NCBI RefSeq assembly: GCF_016587415.1
Contig: NZ_BNJI01000001.1
Span: forward strand, 2,643,501 to 2,707,500
DNA: 64,000 nt
Reading direction: 5' to 3'
DNA from: Ktedonobacter sp. SOSP1-85
Lineage (GTDB): Bacteria > Chloroflexota > Ktedonobacteria > Ktedonobacterales > Ktedonobacteraceae
The notes under the pieces are model-generated. The model had not been told where the DNA came from. It worked only from the letters and a program-made list of their open reading frames with translations, and made no database searches. A program made the position numbers and the translations under genes. Positions 61,477 to 64,000 of this stretch are shown in pieces; position 1 is the stretch's first letter, and the number at the start of each line of letters is the position of its first letter.

Positions 61477-62454
61477 TTGTTACGCATCATCTATATGGGA
61501 ACACCACAATTTGCTGTCCCTGCCCTGGAAGCCTTAATCCAGCATTCAAAGCCAGGAGCACTTCTCCCTGAAGGTTACGAGATCGTGACCGTTATCACCC
61601 GGCCTGATAAACCAGCCGGGCGCGGGCGCGGCATCGTCTACTCCCCCGTAAAACAGACCGCCGTAGAGCATGACCTGCCCGTATGGCAGCCAGGCTCTTT
61701 TAAGAAGGCTGAAAATAGTGAGGCGCTCGCCGCTTACAAGGCCGATCTCTACATTGTGGCCGCCTTCGGGCAGATTCTACCACAAAATGTGCTGGATCAG
61801 CCACGCTATGGAACGCTCAACGTCCATGCCTCGCTCCTCCCCAAGTATCGAGGAGCCGACCCTATCGCTGAATGTATCCTCCAGGGCGATGCTGAAAGCG
61901 GCGTCTCTATTATGCTCCTGGACGCGGGTATCGATACCGGCCCCGTCCTGCTCAGGCGCACGCTGACCCTGGCTGAAGACGAGACCACGGGAACACTCAC
62001 CCCCAGACTCGCAGACCTGGGGGCAGAGGCGCTTTTAGAGGCCCTTCCGCTCTGGATTCAGGGAAAAATCACGCCTGAGCCCCAGGATGAGGAGCACGCG
62101 ACGCATACGCGTATGCTGAAGAAAGAGGATGGCCGTATCCAGTGGGAACGCTCGGCGGGCGCCATCTCACGCCAGGTTCGCGCCTACCAGCCATGGCCCA
62201 GCGCCTACACCACGTGGAAAGGCAAGCTGCTCAAGATTCTGGCAGCCCGCCCCCTGGATCGCCAGCCCGCTACAGCAGTCGCGCCGGGTACCGCCCTCGT
62301 TCGCGAGCATGCCGGACAGAAGGTACTAGTGGTCGCGACCGGCTCGGGCCTCTTACAGGTACAACGCCTACAGCTAGAGGGAAAAAAGGCCATGACCACT
62401 GAAGAATTTCTCCGTGGCTATAGCCAGATCTCAGAACAGCCACTCGGCAACTAG
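61477..62454 (+). CDS. fmt: Methionyl-tRNA formyltransferase
   Basis: 325-aa enzyme that formylates initiator Met-tRNA with 10-formyl-THF. RIIYMGTPQFAVPALEALI at the N-terminus, formyl-site HASLLPKYRGADPI with catalytic His, and DAGIDTGPVL. C-terminal OB-like domain from about residue 205 (QVRAYQPWPSAYTTW). TTG start with GAGGGG 7 nt upstream. It lacks an adjacent def gene, unlike in many bacteria. Confidence 0.96.
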   Translation: MLRIIYMGTPQFAVPALEALIQHSKPGALLPEGYEIVTVITRPDKPAGRGRGIVYSPVKQTAVEHDLPVWQPGSFKKAENSEALAAYKADLYIVAAFGQILPQNVLDQPRYGTLNVHASLLPKYRGADPIAECILQGDAESGVSIMLLDAGIDTGPVLLRRTLTLAEDETTGTLTPRLADLGAEALLEALPLWIQGKITPEPQDEEHATHTRMLKKEDGRIQWERSAGAISRQVRAYQPWPSAYTTWKGKLLKILAARPLDRQPATAVAPGTALVREHAGQKVLVVATGSGLLQVQRLQLEGKKAMTTEEFLRGYSQISEQPLGN

Positions 62455-62460
62455 AGTGGG

Positions 62461-62529
62461 ACGACGCTGCTAAAGCACGCGTCTACATATCAAGGCGCGA
62501 TATGTAGACGCGTGCTTTAGCAGCGTCGT
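62461..62529. repeat. Long palindrome, ACGCGTCTAC family
   Basis: Perfect 29-bp arms 62461-62489 and 62501-62529, loop TCAAGGCGCGA, between convergent fmt and uppP stops. The uninterrupted relative of 40275-40372. Confidence 0.93.
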
Positions 62530-62546
62530 GCAGCTTTAATCCTTTT

Positions 62547-63458
62547 TTATGCCCGCCCTGGCAGAACGGTAAAGAACAGGATCAGCATAATGAGGCCAGC
62601 TCCCATGCAGTAATAGGCAAAGGGATCAAGACGGCCAGTCTCAAAGTACTTGAGCAGGAACCTGGTGCTCACGAAGGCCGCGATCCCAGAGAGGACCGCG
62701 CCAAAGAGCACCATCAGCAGTGTCGAGACGGGCAGGTGCAGCAGTTTGGGCACCTCCAGGACCGAGGCCGCCAGAATGACTGGTGTCCCCAACAAGAAGG
62801 AGAAGCGCGCGGCATCCTCATGCGTTAGGCGCACAGAGAGGCCCCCCACAATCGTCATGCCAGAGCGCGAAAAGCCTGGAATCAAGGCCAGGGCCTGCGC
62901 AGCTCCGACCGCCAGGGCCTCTTTGAAGGAGAGCGAGTCCAGGTGGCGAAACTGCTTCTCGCGCTCGCGTGGCGGCAAGGCGGAAAACGTTGCAGCAGAT
63001 CTGCGCCGCATGGCCTCGCCCAGGAACAGAACCGCGCCATTGAGTACCAGAAACGCAGCGGCGAGCAGGGGCGAGGCAAAAACACGCTTGAGTGTATGTT
63101 CCAGCAGGAGACCCAGGAGGCCAGCGGGAATGGTACCAACAATGATCAGCCAGCTTACCCACTCCGGTGTGCCTTTACGCACACTCTTCCAGTCTTTGGC
63201 TGTCACCACCAGCGTCCTGCCCACCTGCAACCAGTCGCGCCAGAAATAGAGTAAGAGAGCAATACTTGTTCCCAGGTGAAGCGCCGTGATCAAAGGGACA
63301 AAACAGCTCTCACCACCACATGCCGTGTCGGTCGTCATATTGCCCCAGCCCAGCAGGCCCGGCACAAGAACTGTATGCCCCAGACTGCTAATCGGAAATA
63401 ACTCAGTAACGCCTTGCAATAGCGCCAGAACAATTGTCTGCCAGATTGTTATATTCAT
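62547..63458 (-). CDS. uppP: Undecaprenyl-diphosphate phosphatase
   Basis: 303-aa membrane phosphatase that recycles the lipid carrier of cell-wall synthesis. BacA/UppP motifs: LLQGVTELFPISSLGHTVLVP at the N-terminus (Glu and Ser of site 1) and ALIPGFSRSGMTIVGGL (Arg and Ser of site 2). Eight or so hydrophobic segments. Length is slightly above the usual 265-280 aa because of a loop near residues 155-175. Also confers bacitracin resistance in other species. Confidence 0.95.
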   Translation of the reverse strand: MNITIWQTIVLALLQGVTELFPISSLGHTVLVPGLLGWGNMTTDTACGGESCFVPLITALHLGTSIALLLYFWRDWLQVGRTLVVTAKDWKSVRKGTPEWVSWLIIVGTIPAGLLGLLLEHTLKRVFASPLLAAAFLVLNGAVLFLGEAMRRRSAATFSALPPREREKQFRHLDSLSFKEALAVGAAQALALIPGFSRSGMTIVGGLSVRLTHEDAARFSFLLGTPVILAASVLEVPKLLHLPVSTLLMVLFGAVLSGIAAFVSTRFLLKYFETGRLDPFAYYCMGAGLIMLILFFTVLPGRA

Positions 63459-63507
63459 AAATAACTATATCTCTCTCATTGTTGTAATTGTAAACACATT
63501 CGCCGCA

Positions 63508-63669
63508 TTGTAGAGTCCAAGTTAACTTGGGCTTCTCATCTGGGAAGATGCTGTATACCCGGTAGGGACCAGCCTTGGGAAGCGCCTCACGTGAGGGCTT
63601 CCTCTCTTTCGGCGACTTATCTGGACAAAGTTTCCCAGTGAAACTGAGAGGCCATGTTAGTATGGCCTC
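63508..63669. repeat. Composite of diverged GTAGGG-family units
   Basis: TTGTAGAGTCCAAG with the dyad CCAAGTTAACTTGG at 63508, GGTAGGGACCAGCCTTGG at 63561, an imperfect palindrome at 63578-63602 and GAGGCCATGTTAGTATGGCCTC-like hairpin at 63648-63669. It fills the gap between uppP and mltG. Confidence 0.5.
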
Positions 63670-63675
63670 TTCAGC

Positions 63676-64000
63676 TTAGCCGCCATATTGGGACTCCAGT
63701 TGCTGGAACTCCGCGTATGTCTTCGCAAAATGCGATTTGCCATCTTTATCCGCGATAAAGTAGTAATAGTCGGTCTGTTTGGGATTGGCAACGGCCTTCA
63801 TACTGGCCAGGCCAGGGCTACAAATGGGCGTGGGAGGCAGGCCCGCCGTATTATAGGTATTGTACGGGCTATTAGAGGCTGTATCTCCTCCGACTGTATT
63901 GAGCGGTAGCCAGTACTTTGCAGGCGTTTGATCACTATCACGGGCGTACTGAACCGTGGGATCGGCCTGTAGCTTCCCATTGGTCTCGTCATTAGGCCGG
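63676..64000 (-). CDS. mltG: Endolytic murein transglycosylase MltG, C-terminal part
   Basis: Last 108 codons of MltG/YceG, the membrane enzyme that cuts nascent glycan strands. LQADPTVQYAR, YNTYNTAGLPPTPICSPG, KAVANPKQTDYYYFIAD and HFAKTYAEF are the family C-terminal signatures. The catalytic Glu lies upstream, outside the window. Next to uppP on the same strand, which fits a cell-wall role for both. Confidence 0.93.
   Translation of the reverse strand, partial: RPNDETNGKLQADPTVQYARDSDQTPAKYWLPLNTVGGDTASNSPYNTYNTAGLPPTPICSPGLASMKAVANPKQTDYYYFIADKDGKSHFAKTYAEFQQLESQYGG

Noticed and set aside
1..64000. CRISPR array
   Set aside because: No direct repeats with regular unique spacers were seen; the many repeats are palindromes or dispersed foldbacks.

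Overview
The window looks like chromosomal DNA of a filamentous, actinomycete-like Chloroflexota bacterium, most probably class Ktedonobacteria. This is an inference from gene content. It carries an IscB locus of the kind reported in many copies in Ktedonobacter racemifer, an MmyB-type XRE regulator, a flavin/F420-type LLM oxidoreductase, a PASTA Ser/Thr kinase with a separate PP2C phosphatase, a DUF4388 protein, SelB and a membrane-fused spermidine-synthase-like protein. Coding density is high and gene order is mixed-strand. No rRNA, tRNA or CRISPR array was seen.

Layout. 1-8.2 kb: partial acyl-CoA ligase, XRE/MmyB regulator, alpha/beta hydrolase, sugar-phosphate isomerase, M48 protease, LLM oxidoreductase, NUDIX and GNAT enzymes. 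8.2-20 kb: Yip1-like membrane protein, msrA, a LarC1-only protein, a Na+/H+ antiporter, PP2C phosphatase, a lipoprotein, an orphan PstS, an EamA transporter, a double-HAMP membrane protein and a short enoyl-CoA hydratase. 20-24.7 kb: MerR-TipAS regulator and a compact phenylacetyl-CoA epoxidase operon (paaA, paaD N-domain, paaB, paaC, a separate PaaD zinc ribbon, enoyl-CoA hydratase). 24.7-36 kb: lytic transglycosylase, GH57 plus glycogen-synthase-like GT, PASTA kinase, SelB and an ABC exporter. 36-44 kb: uvrC, FmdB zinc ribbon, a histidine kinase, a small DUF4177-like gene, an IS200/IS605-type iscB element with its omegaRNA, and an XRE-TPR regulator. 44-64 kb: aldehyde dehydrogenase, DUF4388 protein, an SDR-PTPS-GT4 operon that may make a glycosylated tetrahydropterin, ArsR-DUF2087 regulator, glutamine synthetase, PQQ-type sugar dehydrogenase, RmlD-like and M16-like proteins that each lack a key active-site residue, a spermidine-synthase-like membrane protein, a STAND-type ATPase, fmt, uppP and partial mltG.

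The most unusual aspect is the intergenic DNA. About twenty junctions hold a long, near-perfect palindrome (arms 17-38 bp), each with its own arm sequence. Many share a GGC-NNN-GCC tip, most sit within about 100 bp of a stop codon, and most lack a U-tract. Interleaved with them are dispersed families: a GTAGGG foldback family, an ACGCGTCTAC family, a CCGAAAACC family, small REP-like hairpins, and a CCCCGAATGGGG module inserted into three otherwise unrelated repeats. The iscB element is the clearest named system. Its RuvC and HNH residues, omegaRNA and both end hairpins are present, but the reading frame has one in-frame TGA just before the C-terminal region.
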